Assembly: GCA_947488905.1 (NCBI GenBank)
Contig: CANLBJ010000002.1
Location: forward strand, 620,001 to 684,000
Origin: Ulvibacter algarum
GTDB taxonomy: Bacteria > Bacteroidota > Bacteroidia > Flavobacteriales > Flavobacteriaceae
Direction: 5' to 3'
DNA length: 64,000 nucleotides
The position numbers and the translations under genes are program-made. Below, one piece after another: positions 25,791-33,753 of the stretch (positions within the stretch are counted from its first letter, which is position 1; the number at the start of each line of letters is the position of its first letter). Under the pieces are notes generated by a model, which worked only from the letters and a program-made list of their open reading frames with translations, searched no databases and was not told the DNA's origin.

Positions 25791-27794
25791 TTAATAAGCA
25801 AGTAAGTCATTTAAAGCACTCTCAAACTTATTTTTAGACAAATATTGATCTTCAAGATTCTTAGCGAAAGGAATAGGAGTCTCAAGACTCGCAACACGCT
25901 TAATAGGTGCATCTAACGACTCAAAACAATGCTCACTTACTAAAGCACTAATATCACTTGCCATACCGCCAAACATAGAGTCTTCTTGTAAAATAATCAA
26001 TTTTCCAGTCTTTCTTACAGAAGAATAAATTGCTTCTGTATCTAAAGGTGATAATGTTCTTAAATCTATAAGATCTGCAGAAATATCTTGTCCTTCTAGC
26101 GTATCAATTGCCCAATGAACTCCAGCTCCGTAGGTTACAATAGTTACATCGTTTCCTTCTTGAAGCAATGCTGCTTTACCTAAAGGAATTGTAAAATAAT
26201 CTGTGGGCACGTCTTGTCTTATTCTTCTATATAAGGCTTTGTGTTCAAAAAACAACACAGGGTTAGGGTCTTCAATTGAAGAGGCTATTAAACCTTTTGC
26301 ATCATAAGGAAATGCTGGATATACCACTTTTAAACCTGGTGTATGTGTAAACCAAGCCTCATTAGTCTGGCTATGAAAAGGACCTGCCTCTACACCACCA
26401 CCACAAGGCATACGTATTACAACGTCTGCTTTTTGATTCCAGCGGTAATGTGATTTTGCTAGATAATTTACTATTGGATTAAAACCAGAAGTTGCAAAAT
26501 CTGCAAATTGCATTTCCATAATGGCTTTATATCCGTTAATAGAAAGCCCCATTGCCGCAGAAACTATTGCTGACTCACAAATAGGTGTATTTCTAACTCT
26601 AGCGTGACCAAAGGCTTCTAAAAACCCTTCGGTGATTTTAAATACGCCTCCATATTCGGCGATATCTTGACCCATAATTACTGTGGTATCATCACGCTCC
26701 ATACTCTGTTTTAATCCTTGAGATATCGCATCTATAAGTCGCAACTCTTCAGTTTCATTATTCGGTTTAGATTCTTGATATACAAATGATTCGTACACAT
26801 CATCTAATTCTTTACTTTCAGTAGACTCGATTAAACTTTCATTAAATGCTAAATCTAGATTTGCATCAATTTCAATTTTAATATCAGCCTTCCATTCTTC
26901 TATTAACGTTTCAGAAATAAGTCCTTCATTTAAAAGGTATGATTCAAAATTAAGTAATGGATCTTTCTCACTCCAAGTGTCTAATAAAGCATCTGGAACA
27001 TACTTAGTTCCACTCGCTTCTTCGTGACCACGCATTCTAAATGTCTTGAACTCTAGTAATACTGGACGCGGATTTTTGCGCATATCTTCTACAAGTGCTT
27101 TTACTTTTGTGTACACTTCTAGAATGTTATTACCTTCTATTATATGAGACTCCATCCCGTAGCCTTTGCCACGATCTGCTAGATTCTCACAATTGTATTG
27201 TTCTTTTGTTGGTGTAGAAAGTCCGTACCCGTTGTTTTCTATACAGAAAAGCACAGGTAAATCCCATACAGACGCTACGTTTAGTGCTTCATGAATATCA
27301 CCTTCACTTGTTCCGCCTTCACCTGTAAAAACGGCGCAGACATGATTGTTCTTTTTTAGAAGATTTCCGAGGGCAATACCATCTGCTACACCAAATTGAG
27401 GGCCTAGATGTGATATCATACCCACAATATTAAACTCTTGTGTACCAAAGTGAAAACTACGGTCTCTACCTTTTGTAAAACCACTGGCTTTACCCTGCCA
27501 TTGTGAGAATAATCTATAAAGCGGTATCTCTCTAGTTGTAAACACCCCAAGGTTACGGTGCATAGGTAAAATGTACTCTTCTTTATCTAATACAGAAGTA
27601 ATACCAACAGAAATAGCCTCTTGGCCAATACCACTAAACCATTTAGAGATTTTTCCTTGTCTCAATAAAATTAGCATTTTCTCCTCTATCATACGAGGTT
27701 TAAGCATAGATTTATAAAGATCTACTAATACTTGATCACTTAAATTGCTGCGATCGTACTTATAATATATTTTAGTTTTAACCATTGTGGCCAT
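25791..27794 (-). CDS. 2-oxoacid dehydrogenase E1, fused alpha and beta subunits (branched-chain type)
   Basis: 667 residues. Residues 1-330 are an E1-alpha thiamine-diphosphate domain (TGEGGTSEGDIHEA at 157-170 and ENNGYGLS near 186); residues 345-667 are an E1-beta domain with transketolase-type pyrimidine-binding and C-terminal parts (IMGQDIAEYGGVFKITEGF, IIMQ-like LIILQEDSMFGGMASDIS). The enzyme decarboxylates branched-chain 2-oxoacids and transfers the acyl group to lipoyl-E2, supplying precursors of iso-fatty acids typical of Bacteroidota. No E2 or E3 is adjacent. The fusion is usual for this phylum. Confidence 0.92.
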   Translation of the reverse strand: MATMVKTKIYYKYDRSNLSDQVLVDLYKSMLKPRMIEEKMLILLRQGKISKWFSGIGQEAISVGITSVLDKEEYILPMHRNLGVFTTREIPLYRLFSQWQGKASGFTKGRDRSFHFGTQEFNIVGMISHLGPQFGVADGIALGNLLKKNNHVCAVFTGEGGTSEGDIHEALNVASVWDLPVLFCIENNGYGLSTPTKEQYNCENLADRGKGYGMESHIIEGNNILEVYTKVKALVEDMRKNPRPVLLEFKTFRMRGHEEASGTKYVPDALLDTWSEKDPLLNFESYLLNEGLISETLIEEWKADIKIEIDANLDLAFNESLIESTESKELDDVYESFVYQESKPNNETEELRLIDAISQGLKQSMERDDTTVIMGQDIAEYGGVFKITEGFLEAFGHARVRNTPICESAIVSAAMGLSINGYKAIMEMQFADFATSGFNPIVNYLAKSHYRWNQKADVVIRMPCGGGVEAGPFHSQTNEAWFTHTPGLKVVYPAFPYDAKGLIASSIEDPNPVLFFEHKALYRRIRQDVPTDYFTIPLGKAALLQEGNDVTIVTYGAGVHWAIDTLEGQDISADLIDLRTLSPLDTEAIYSSVRKTGKLIILQEDSMFGGMASDISALVSEHCFESLDAPIKRVASLETPIPFAKNLEDQYLSKNKFESALNDLLAY

Positions 27795-27823
27795 TTTCGT
27801 TTTTAACAGAACTAGTTGAATAT

Positions 27824-27831
27824 CAAAAGTA
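27824..27831 (-). promoter_or_regulatory. candidate -7 box for the E1 gene
   Basis: Minus-strand TACTTTTG matches TANNTTTG, 29 bases before the ATG; no clear TTG at -33 spacing. Confidence 0.5.
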
Positions 27832-27875
27832 GAAAAAAAGGTAGTGGTTATATGTAAAAAAACACTTTTTTTTGA

Positions 27876-27885
27876 CTTCGGAAAT
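27876..27885 (+). repeat. intergenic copy of the CTTCGGAAAT motif
   Basis: An exact copy of the dispersed 10-mer, between the divergent E1 and dioxygenase promoters. See the finding on this motif for the whole set. Confidence 0.85.
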
Positions 27886-27900
27886 ACGCCTTGTTTTCCC

Positions 27901-27908
27901 TATATTTG
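27901..27908 (+). promoter_or_regulatory. candidate -7 box for the dioxygenase gene
   Basis: TATATTTG, an exact TANNTTTG match, 19 bases before the ATG at 27928. A TTG at 27872-27874 is somewhat far (26-base spacer). Confidence 0.55.
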
Positions 27909-27927
27909 TACTATTAAAGAATAAATT

Positions 27928-28878
27928 ATGACAAATATACCAAGTGTAAATTTAGCCGACTTTTTAAGCGATGACCCAAAGCGCAAGCAAAAATTTGTAG
28001 ATGAGATAGGAACAGCTTATGAAGATATTGGTTTTGTATCCTTAAAAAATCACTTTTTAAGCGACGACCTTGTTACGGATTTATATAAAGAGATTAAAGC
28101 ATTTTTTGCACTAGACGTTGATGCTAAGCGCAAATATGAAATTGAAGGCCTAGGTGGTCAACGTGGCTATGTTAGCTTTGGGAAAGAGCACGCTAAAGGA
28201 AAAAAGGAAGGCGATTTAAAAGAGTTCTGGCATTTTGGGCAAGAACCAACCGCAGATGCAAACCTTCCTGAAGAATATCCTGCAAATGTAAATGTTGAAG
28301 AGCTACCAGACTTTAACAAAACAGGAATGGAAGCTTATAGAATGTTAGAGAAGACTGGAATTTATGTACTTCGTGCCTTAGCACTTTATATAGGTGTTGA
28401 TGAGCATTATTTTGACCACTGGGCAGCAAACGGAAATAGCATTTTACGACCTATACACTACCCACCTATTACTTCACCTCCAGAAGGTGCAGTGCGTGCA
28501 GGGGCTCACGGTGACATTAACTTAATTACATTATTAATGGGAGCGTCTACAGGAGGTCTTCAAGTTTTAACTACAGATGGCGAGTGGGTAGATGCTATAC
28601 CACAAGAAGATGAGCTAGTAATAAATGTAGGTGATATGTTAGAACGCCATACAAATAACAAGTTACGCTCTACTATACACAGAGTTGTAAACCCACCAAA
28701 AGATCAATGGGGAAACCCACGTTACAGTATTCCATTCTTTATGCACCCTCGTGGAGATATGAAATTAAATTGTATGCCAGAATGTGTTGATGAAGAACAC
28801 CCAAAAGCTTTTGAAGATATTACAGCTGGAGACTTTTTGCACCAACGATTAGTTGAGATTGGGCTTATAAAGAAATAA
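27928..28878 (+). CDS. 2-oxoglutarate/Fe(II)-dependent dioxygenase, isopenicillin N synthase family
   Basis: 316 residues. A DIOX_N-type start (IPSVNLADFLSDD) and jelly-roll core hold the iron triad His194-x-Asp196 (AHGDINL) and His251 (STIHRVVNP), with the RYS oxoglutarate-binding motif at 265-267. It probably hydroxylates or desaturates a small molecule. The family is common in Bacteroidota and is not evidence of antibiotic synthesis. A small membrane gene follows 4 bases later. Confidence 0.9.
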   Translation: MTNIPSVNLADFLSDDPKRKQKFVDEIGTAYEDIGFVSLKNHFLSDDLVTDLYKEIKAFFALDVDAKRKYEIEGLGGQRGYVSFGKEHAKGKKEGDLKEFWHFGQEPTADANLPEEYPANVNVEELPDFNKTGMEAYRMLEKTGIYVLRALALYIGVDEHYFDHWAANGNSILRPIHYPPITSPPEGAVRAGAHGDINLITLLMGASTGGLQVLTTDGEWVDAIPQEDELVINVGDMLERHTNNKLRSTIHRVVNPPKDQWGNPRYSIPFFMHPRGDMKLNCMPECVDEEHPKAFEDITAGDFLHQRLVEIGLIKK

Positions 28879-28882
28879 GTAA

Positions 28883-29311
28883 ATGAATATAAAATTTAAG
28901 AAGAAAAGACTATTTATCAATTTACTACTAGGTATTGTATGGCTTGGTCTGGGTTTTTCTAATATCATCTCAGATGAAGACGTAAGATGGAGCAATTATC
29001 TTTATTTTCTTGCAGGAGTCTTGTATACAATTCATTTTTTATATGACTATTTTAAACAATATTTAACCATAGAGGATGGAACCATCATAAAAAACAAACT
29101 TTACGGATGGAAAAACAAGATTAATTTAGATGAAATAACCTCGATTAAAGCTTTTGCTGGAGATTACACTTTGATTTCAGCTACAAATGAATTTAAAATA
29201 AATAGCGCATTAATTGACCCAGAGTCACTAATTGATTTAACTACTATATTAAGTAAAATTGATCTACCTGCAGACAAAACTCCCTTTAATAAAGAAGAGG
29301 CTGCTGCTTAA
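28883..29311 (+). CDS. small membrane protein with PH-like C-terminal region
   Basis: 142 residues. Two membrane helices (about 9-29 and 38-58) lead to a beta-rich cytoplasmic part (YLTIEDGTIIKNKLYGWKNKINLDEITSIKAF) that looks like a bacterial pleckstrin-homology-like domain. It is 4 bases behind the dioxygenase gene and co-directional. No function can be named. Confidence 0.65.
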   Translation: MNIKFKKKRLFINLLLGIVWLGLGFSNIISDEDVRWSNYLYFLAGVLYTIHFLYDYFKQYLTIEDGTIIKNKLYGWKNKINLDEITSIKAFAGDYTLISATNEFKINSALIDPESLIDLTTILSKIDLPADKTPFNKEEAAA

Positions 29312-29379
29312 TGCTTGAATAGAAAAAATCAGGTTCTGTAAGAATCTAATAAAACTCAAATCAATACCCACACTTAAAA

Positions 29380-29709
29380 ATGGACCTAAAAGACCAACTT
29401 AAAAACCTCTTTCCAGAACACGAAGAGAAAGAAGTACCTAAGCAAGAAGATACTAGTGGCGGGATTTGGCTACAAGATGACCCACTTATCTGTAAATATG
29501 AAAAGCGCAAAGGAAAGCCTATCACAATTATAGAAGGATACACTGGTGCTGACAGTGATTTTAAACAACTAGCAAAAGAGATTAAGCAAATGCTTAGTGT
29601 AGGTGGTAGTTTTAAAAATGAACAGATTATTATTCAGGGGGATTATCGAGATCGCATTATGGCTTTTCTGCAAAAGAAAGGATTTAAGACTAAGAGAGTT
29701 GGTGGATGA
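29380..29709 (+). CDS. SUI1/eIF1-like translation factor (YciH family)
   Basis: 109 residues. The C-terminal two thirds match the SUI1 fold: KRKGKPITIIEGYTGAD, LAKEIKQMLSVGGSFKN and IIIQGDYRDRIMAFLQKKGFKTKRVGG. Bacterial YciH-type proteins affect start-codon fidelity and translation under stress. The N-terminal 35 residues are a charged, probably flexible extension. It lies in a loose + strand run and is probably independent. Confidence 0.88.
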   Translation: MDLKDQLKNLFPEHEEKEVPKQEDTSGGIWLQDDPLICKYEKRKGKPITIIEGYTGADSDFKQLAKEIKQMLSVGGSFKNEQIIIQGDYRDRIMAFLQKKGFKTKRVGG

Positions 29710-29794
29710 TTCTAATGTTGAGTAGCACAAAACAATAGCAACTGTGTTATTAATTTACATTACCAGAGACTACTCTTAAAACTTAAATAGGTAA

Positions 29795-30940
29795 ATGAAA
29801 TCCTTGAGGTTAAAAAAAATCATAAAACGCATAATGATAACAATTATATTTATTGTTGGGGTTATAGTAATAGGCTATTTGCTGTTTACTAACTTCTACC
29901 CTAGTTTTGGCGGTGATGTTTCTAAAGACCGGCAATTAGCTTACAAAAAGTCATTGCAATATGATAATGGTAAATTTAACAACACTAAAGCTGTCCCTAA
30001 AACGCTAAGTTTTACAGAAAACATAAGCCTAGCATATACATTTTTCACAACAAAAGTACCCAACGGGCGGCCACAGAAAGACCTGAAATCGCAAAAGATT
30101 GATTCTATAAATGTAGCAAACTATAAAGGTCCTGCAAGAATGATATGGTTTGGGCATTCTTCATTTTTATTACAAATTAACGGAAAAACCATATTATTAG
30201 ACCCTATGTTTAGTGAAGTGGCCGCTCCACTTCCTTTTTTAGGCGGCAATCGTTTTAATAAAGAATACCCGATAGATGTTTCTAAACTCAATGAAATAGA
30301 TGCCGTCATTTTTTCGCACGATCATTATGACCATTTAGACTATGAATCTATTTTAAAGATTAAAGACAAAACGAAACACTTTTATACACCACTAGGAGTT
30401 GGTGCTCACTTAGAGGCTTGGGGAGTCCCATCTAAAAACATAACAGAATTAGACTGGTGGCAAGAAGTAAAACTAGACAAACTAACATTAGCCTGTACTC
30501 CTGCTCAACATTTTTCTGGAAGAAAATTAAATAATGCTCAAAGTACTTTATGGAGTTCTTGGGTAATCAAAACTAAAGATGAGAACATTTTTTTTAGTGG
30601 CGATAGCGGTTATGCTCCTCACTTCAAAGAGATAGGAGAAAAATACGGTCCTTTTGATTTAGCATTAATGGAGTGTGGTCAATACAATGAAATGTGGTCA
30701 GACATACATATGATGCCAGAAGAAACAGCACAAGCAGGATTAGACGTAAAAGCAAAAAAAATAATGCCTATTCATTGGGCTGGGTTTAAATTAGCATTAC
30801 ACGAGTGGACAGACCCAATAACACGTGTTAAAGCAAAAGCTACAGAACTTAATCTAGAAGTCATTACTCCTAAAATAGGAGAAGAAATCATTGTAACAGA
30901 TTCTATAAACACCTTTAATAACTGGTGGAAAGATCTTTAA
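29795..30940 (+). CDS. membrane-anchored metallo-beta-lactamase-fold hydrolase (NAPE-PLD/UlaG-like)
   Basis: 381 residues. One N-terminal membrane helix (about 12-31) exports or anchors the enzyme. The MBL domain shows GHSSFLLQINGKTILLDPMF, the zinc motif HDHYDHLD (His175, Asp176, His177, Asp179, His180), FFSGDSGY and HWAGFKLALHEW. The pattern resembles NAPE-PLD-like lipid phosphodiesterases. The substrate in this bacterium is unknown. It stands 17 bases before a nucleoside phosphorylase gene. Confidence 0.87.
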   Translation: MKSLRLKKIIKRIMITIIFIVGVIVIGYLLFTNFYPSFGGDVSKDRQLAYKKSLQYDNGKFNNTKAVPKTLSFTENISLAYTFFTTKVPNGRPQKDLKSQKIDSINVANYKGPARMIWFGHSSFLLQINGKTILLDPMFSEVAAPLPFLGGNRFNKEYPIDVSKLNEIDAVIFSHDHYDHLDYESILKIKDKTKHFYTPLGVGAHLEAWGVPSKNITELDWWQEVKLDKLTLACTPAQHFSGRKLNNAQSTLWSSWVIKTKDENIFFSGDSGYAPHFKEIGEKYGPFDLALMECGQYNEMWSDIHMMPEETAQAGLDVKAKKIMPIHWAGFKLALHEWTDPITRVKAKATELNLEVITPKIGEEIIVTDSINTFNNWWKDL

Positions 30941-30957
30941 TATAAATCATTACTAAT

Positions 30958-31842
30958 TTGAATATACAAGAAAAAATAGCTTCTAGTGAACTAATTCTTA
31001 ATGATGACGGTTCTATTTATCACCTTTGCTTAAAACCAGGTGAGATTGCAGATACTATAATTACAGTAGGTGATCCTGAGCGCGTAGAAGATGTAACAAG
31101 ACATTTTGACACAATAGAAGTCAAAGCACAAAAGCGTGAGTTTAAAACCATTACTGGCGTTTATAAAGGTAAAAGATTAACCGTAATCTCTACCGGTATT
31201 GGTACAGATAACATTGACATTGTGTTTAATGAGCTTGATGCTTTAGTAAATATTGATTTTAAAAATCGCCTTGTTAAAGACAAACATACACCACTCACCT
31301 TTATACGTATTGGTACAAGTGGGTCTATACAGTCTGAGATTCCTATTAATAGTTTTTTAATTTCTGAAATAGCTGTTGGGTTTGATAATCTGCTTCATTT
31401 TTATGATAACACAAATTTTCTTGACCTTCCTTTTTCCGAAGCACTAAAAAAACACACTAACTGGAGTACTCAAAAATCTGACCCCTATGTCGTTAAAGCA
31501 GATGAGTCTTTAGTATCACATTTCAACACTAAAGATTTTGTAAAAGGCATAACGGCTACAAATGTTGGTTTTTACGGGCCACAAGGACGTAAATTAAGAT
31601 TAGCTTTACAAGATGACTCATTAAATAACAAGTTGCAATCGTTTATATTTCAGAATCAAAAAATAACTAATCTTGAGATGGAAACCTCTGGTATTTATGG
31701 AATTGCAAAATTATTAGGACATCGCGCTATTAGCCTCAATGCTATTTTAGCAAACAGAGCAAACGGGACATTTAGTGATTCACCAAAAAAGTCTGTAAAT
31801 TTGCTCATTGAAAAGACATTAGAAAAAATACAAACGCTATAA
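30958..31842 (+). CDS. nucleoside phosphorylase (uridine-phosphorylase type)
   Basis: 294 residues starting with TTG at 30958; no ATG fits and an upstream stop is at 30943. The PNP/UDP fold shows TIITVGDPERVEDV, FIRIGTSGSIQ and NLEMETSGIYGIAKLLGH, the last being the ribose/base-binding MET motif. It should cleave uridine or related nucleosides with phosphate. The flavobacterial form is longer than E. coli Udp (about 253). Confidence 0.85.
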   Translation: MNIQEKIASSELILNDDGSIYHLCLKPGEIADTIITVGDPERVEDVTRHFDTIEVKAQKREFKTITGVYKGKRLTVISTGIGTDNIDIVFNELDALVNIDFKNRLVKDKHTPLTFIRIGTSGSIQSEIPINSFLISEIAVGFDNLLHFYDNTNFLDLPFSEALKKHTNWSTQKSDPYVVKADESLVSHFNTKDFVKGITATNVGFYGPQGRKLRLALQDDSLNNKLQSFIFQNQKITNLEMETSGIYGIAKLLGHRAISLNAILANRANGTFSDSPKKSVNLLIEKTLEKIQTL

Positions 31843-31875
31843 GTATAATAGCATTCTTACTTTGCGTCATTGCAT

Positions 31876-32730
31876 ATGAAAAATTTTAAAATTGGCGGTG
31901 TGCCAGAACACTTTAACCTCCCTTGGTATTTAACCTTGAGAGATAAAGAATATCACGAAGAGAATATCAATTTAAGATGGACAGACTATCCTGGAGGAAC
32001 TGGACAGATGTGCAAAGCCTTGCGTGATAAAGAGATAGACATGGCAGTAATTCTTACCGAAGGAATTGTACGTGATATCATTAATGGTAACGAATGTAAA
32101 ATTGTACAAGTATTTGTAAAAACGCCTTTAATATGGGGTATTCACGTTGCAGATAATAGCAATTATAAAACTATAGAAGATATAAAAGGTACTAAAGCCG
32201 CTATTAGCAGGTTTGGTTCTGGCTCCCATTTAATGGCATATGTAAATGCTGAACAGCAAGGTTGGGATACAGAAAAAGATCTTGATTTTGAAGTTATTAA
32301 AAATCTTGATGGCGCCCTAGAGGCATTACCACAAGGACGTGGTGATTATTTTATGTGGGAGAAGTTTATGACCAAGCCTCACGTAGACAATGGTCCATTA
32401 AATATTATAGGCGAATGCCCTACTCCTTGGCCTTGTTTTGTGATAGCAGTACGTAATGAGGTTTTAGAAAAAGAACCAGATGCAATAAAAGCCATTGTAG
32501 ATATCATTAACAATACTACAATTGAGTTTAAAGAAATCCCTAGTATTGATCATATGATCTCTAATAGGTATGGTATTGAGATAGAAGATGTACAACAGTG
32601 GTTATCTTTAACAGAGTGGAGTCAAGATCAACTAACAGAGAATCAATTAGAAAAAATACAGAAAAAATTACTTCAGCTAGACTTGATTAAGAATACTGTT
32701 ACTAGTGAGCAGATTCTTCAAGATTTATAA
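31876..32730 (+). CDS. orphan periplasmic-binding-fold protein without signal peptide
   Basis: 284 residues from the ATG at 31876 (an ATG two codons earlier is also possible). The fold is type II binding-protein-like (NMT1/SsuA group): KIGGVPEHFNLPWYL, LRWTDYPGGTGQMCKALRDKEIDMAVI, GTKAAISRFGSGSHLMAYV. There is no export signal and no ABC permease or ATPase nearby, so it is unlikely to be a normal transporter subunit. Cytoplasmic members of this fold can be enzymes or sensors. It follows the nucleoside phosphorylase by about 30 bases. Confidence 0.75.
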   Translation: MKNFKIGGVPEHFNLPWYLTLRDKEYHEENINLRWTDYPGGTGQMCKALRDKEIDMAVILTEGIVRDIINGNECKIVQVFVKTPLIWGIHVADNSNYKTIEDIKGTKAAISRFGSGSHLMAYVNAEQQGWDTEKDLDFEVIKNLDGALEALPQGRGDYFMWEKFMTKPHVDNGPLNIIGECPTPWPCFVIAVRNEVLEKEPDAIKAIVDIINNTTIEFKEIPSIDHMISNRYGIEIEDVQQWLSLTEWSQDQLTENQLEKIQKKLLQLDLIKNTVTSEQILQDL

Positions 32731-32828
32731 AAATGTAATACTAAGCTCAGACTGAAAATAATAATATTATTACATATTAACGCAACCTTTTAAATAATGC
32801 TTCATCTTAGTAATGTAATCTTACTATT

Positions 32829-32930
32829 ATGACAACATTTTTTATAATTCTTGGAGGGCTTTTAGTAACCAACTTCTTATTATTACACTTTAGCTGTAAT
32901 GATCCAGAAATGCCAAGTCACGACGAGTAG
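32829..32930 (+). CDS. possible 33-residue membrane protein
   Basis: A short frame I read directly: ATG at 32829, TAG at 32928-32930. It encodes a single hydrophobic helix (TTFFIILGGLLVTNFLLLHF) and a short polar tail (SCNDPEMPSHDE). It lies in the 266-base gap between the binding-fold protein and ung. The clean membrane-helix pattern suggests a real small protein, but no relative or promoter supports it. Confidence 0.5.
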   Translation: MTTFFIILGGLLVTNFLLLHFSCNDPEMPSHDE

Positions 32931-32996
32931 TCACTGCATTTTTATAACTTCTGAAATATTCTGTGTTCAAACACGGTCTATTTCATTGCTATTAGC

Positions 32997-33662
32997 TCAC
33001 CATTTAATGGGAGCTTTTTCTTTTTTAAGCAAATACTCATTTGTTTCTTTAAAATGACTGTTACCAAACCAAAATCCCCTGTTAGCACTTAAAGGCGAAG
33101 GATGACCACTAGTTAAAACCAAATGTTTATCAGTATCCACCTTTCTACCTTTTTTCTTTGCATAACCACCCCATAATAAGAAAACAACCCCTTCTCGTTT
33201 TTCAGAAATTTTAGAGATTACAGCATCTGTAAATTGCTCCCAACCCTTCTTTTGATGACTTCCAGCACTATGAGCTTTTACAGTTAATGTGACATTTAAT
33301 AATAAAACACCTTGTTGTGCCCACCTTTCTAGATTTCCAGAAACAGGAATATCAATATCTAATTGTTCTTTTAATTCTTTAAAAATATTTTTTAACGATG
33401 GTGGGTGCGCAATACCATCTGCCACAGAAAAACACAAACCATTTGCTTGTCCCTCTCCATGATAAGGGTCCTGCCCTATTATCACTACTTTAACTTCATT
33501 AAACGGGGTGTGGTTAAGTGCAGAGAATATTTCAGAAGCAGGTGGATAACACTTAGTATTTTTATACTCAGATTGCACAAAACTAGTCAAGTCTTTAAAG
33601 TAATCTTTTTTAAACTCTGTGGCTAATTGTTCCTGCCAGCTCTTCTCGATATTTAAATGCAT
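32997..33662 (-). CDS. ung: uracil-DNA glycosylase
   Basis: 221 residues. The family-1 motifs are intact: GQDPYHGEGQANGLCFS with catalytic Asp65, the LLNVTLTV block, and HPSPLSA with His187 in the DNA-intercalation loop. It removes uracil from DNA in base-excision repair. Length matches Ung. It is divergent from mutS2 with 91 bases between starts, so both repair genes share a promoter region. Confidence 0.96.
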   Translation of the reverse strand: MHLNIEKSWQEQLATEFKKDYFKDLTSFVQSEYKNTKCYPPASEIFSALNHTPFNEVKVVIIGQDPYHGEGQANGLCFSVADGIAHPPSLKNIFKELKEQLDIDIPVSGNLERWAQQGVLLLNVTLTVKAHSAGSHQKKGWEQFTDAVISKISEKREGVVFLLWGGYAKKKGRKVDTDKHLVLTSGHPSPLSANRGFWFGNSHFKETNEYLLKKEKAPIKW

Positions 33663-33753
33663 ATTGCGTATTTTTGTGTAAAATTAGCAAAAAAGAGTAA
33701 GTAGTAATTTTATTTTTTACGTAAACGGGAAATCTCGATTTGACTAGCTGACT

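Noticed and set aside
27928-28878. Isopenicillin-N-synthase-like gene as sign of a beta-lactam cluster
   Set aside because: No NRPS or other beta-lactam genes are near; the family is broad and common.
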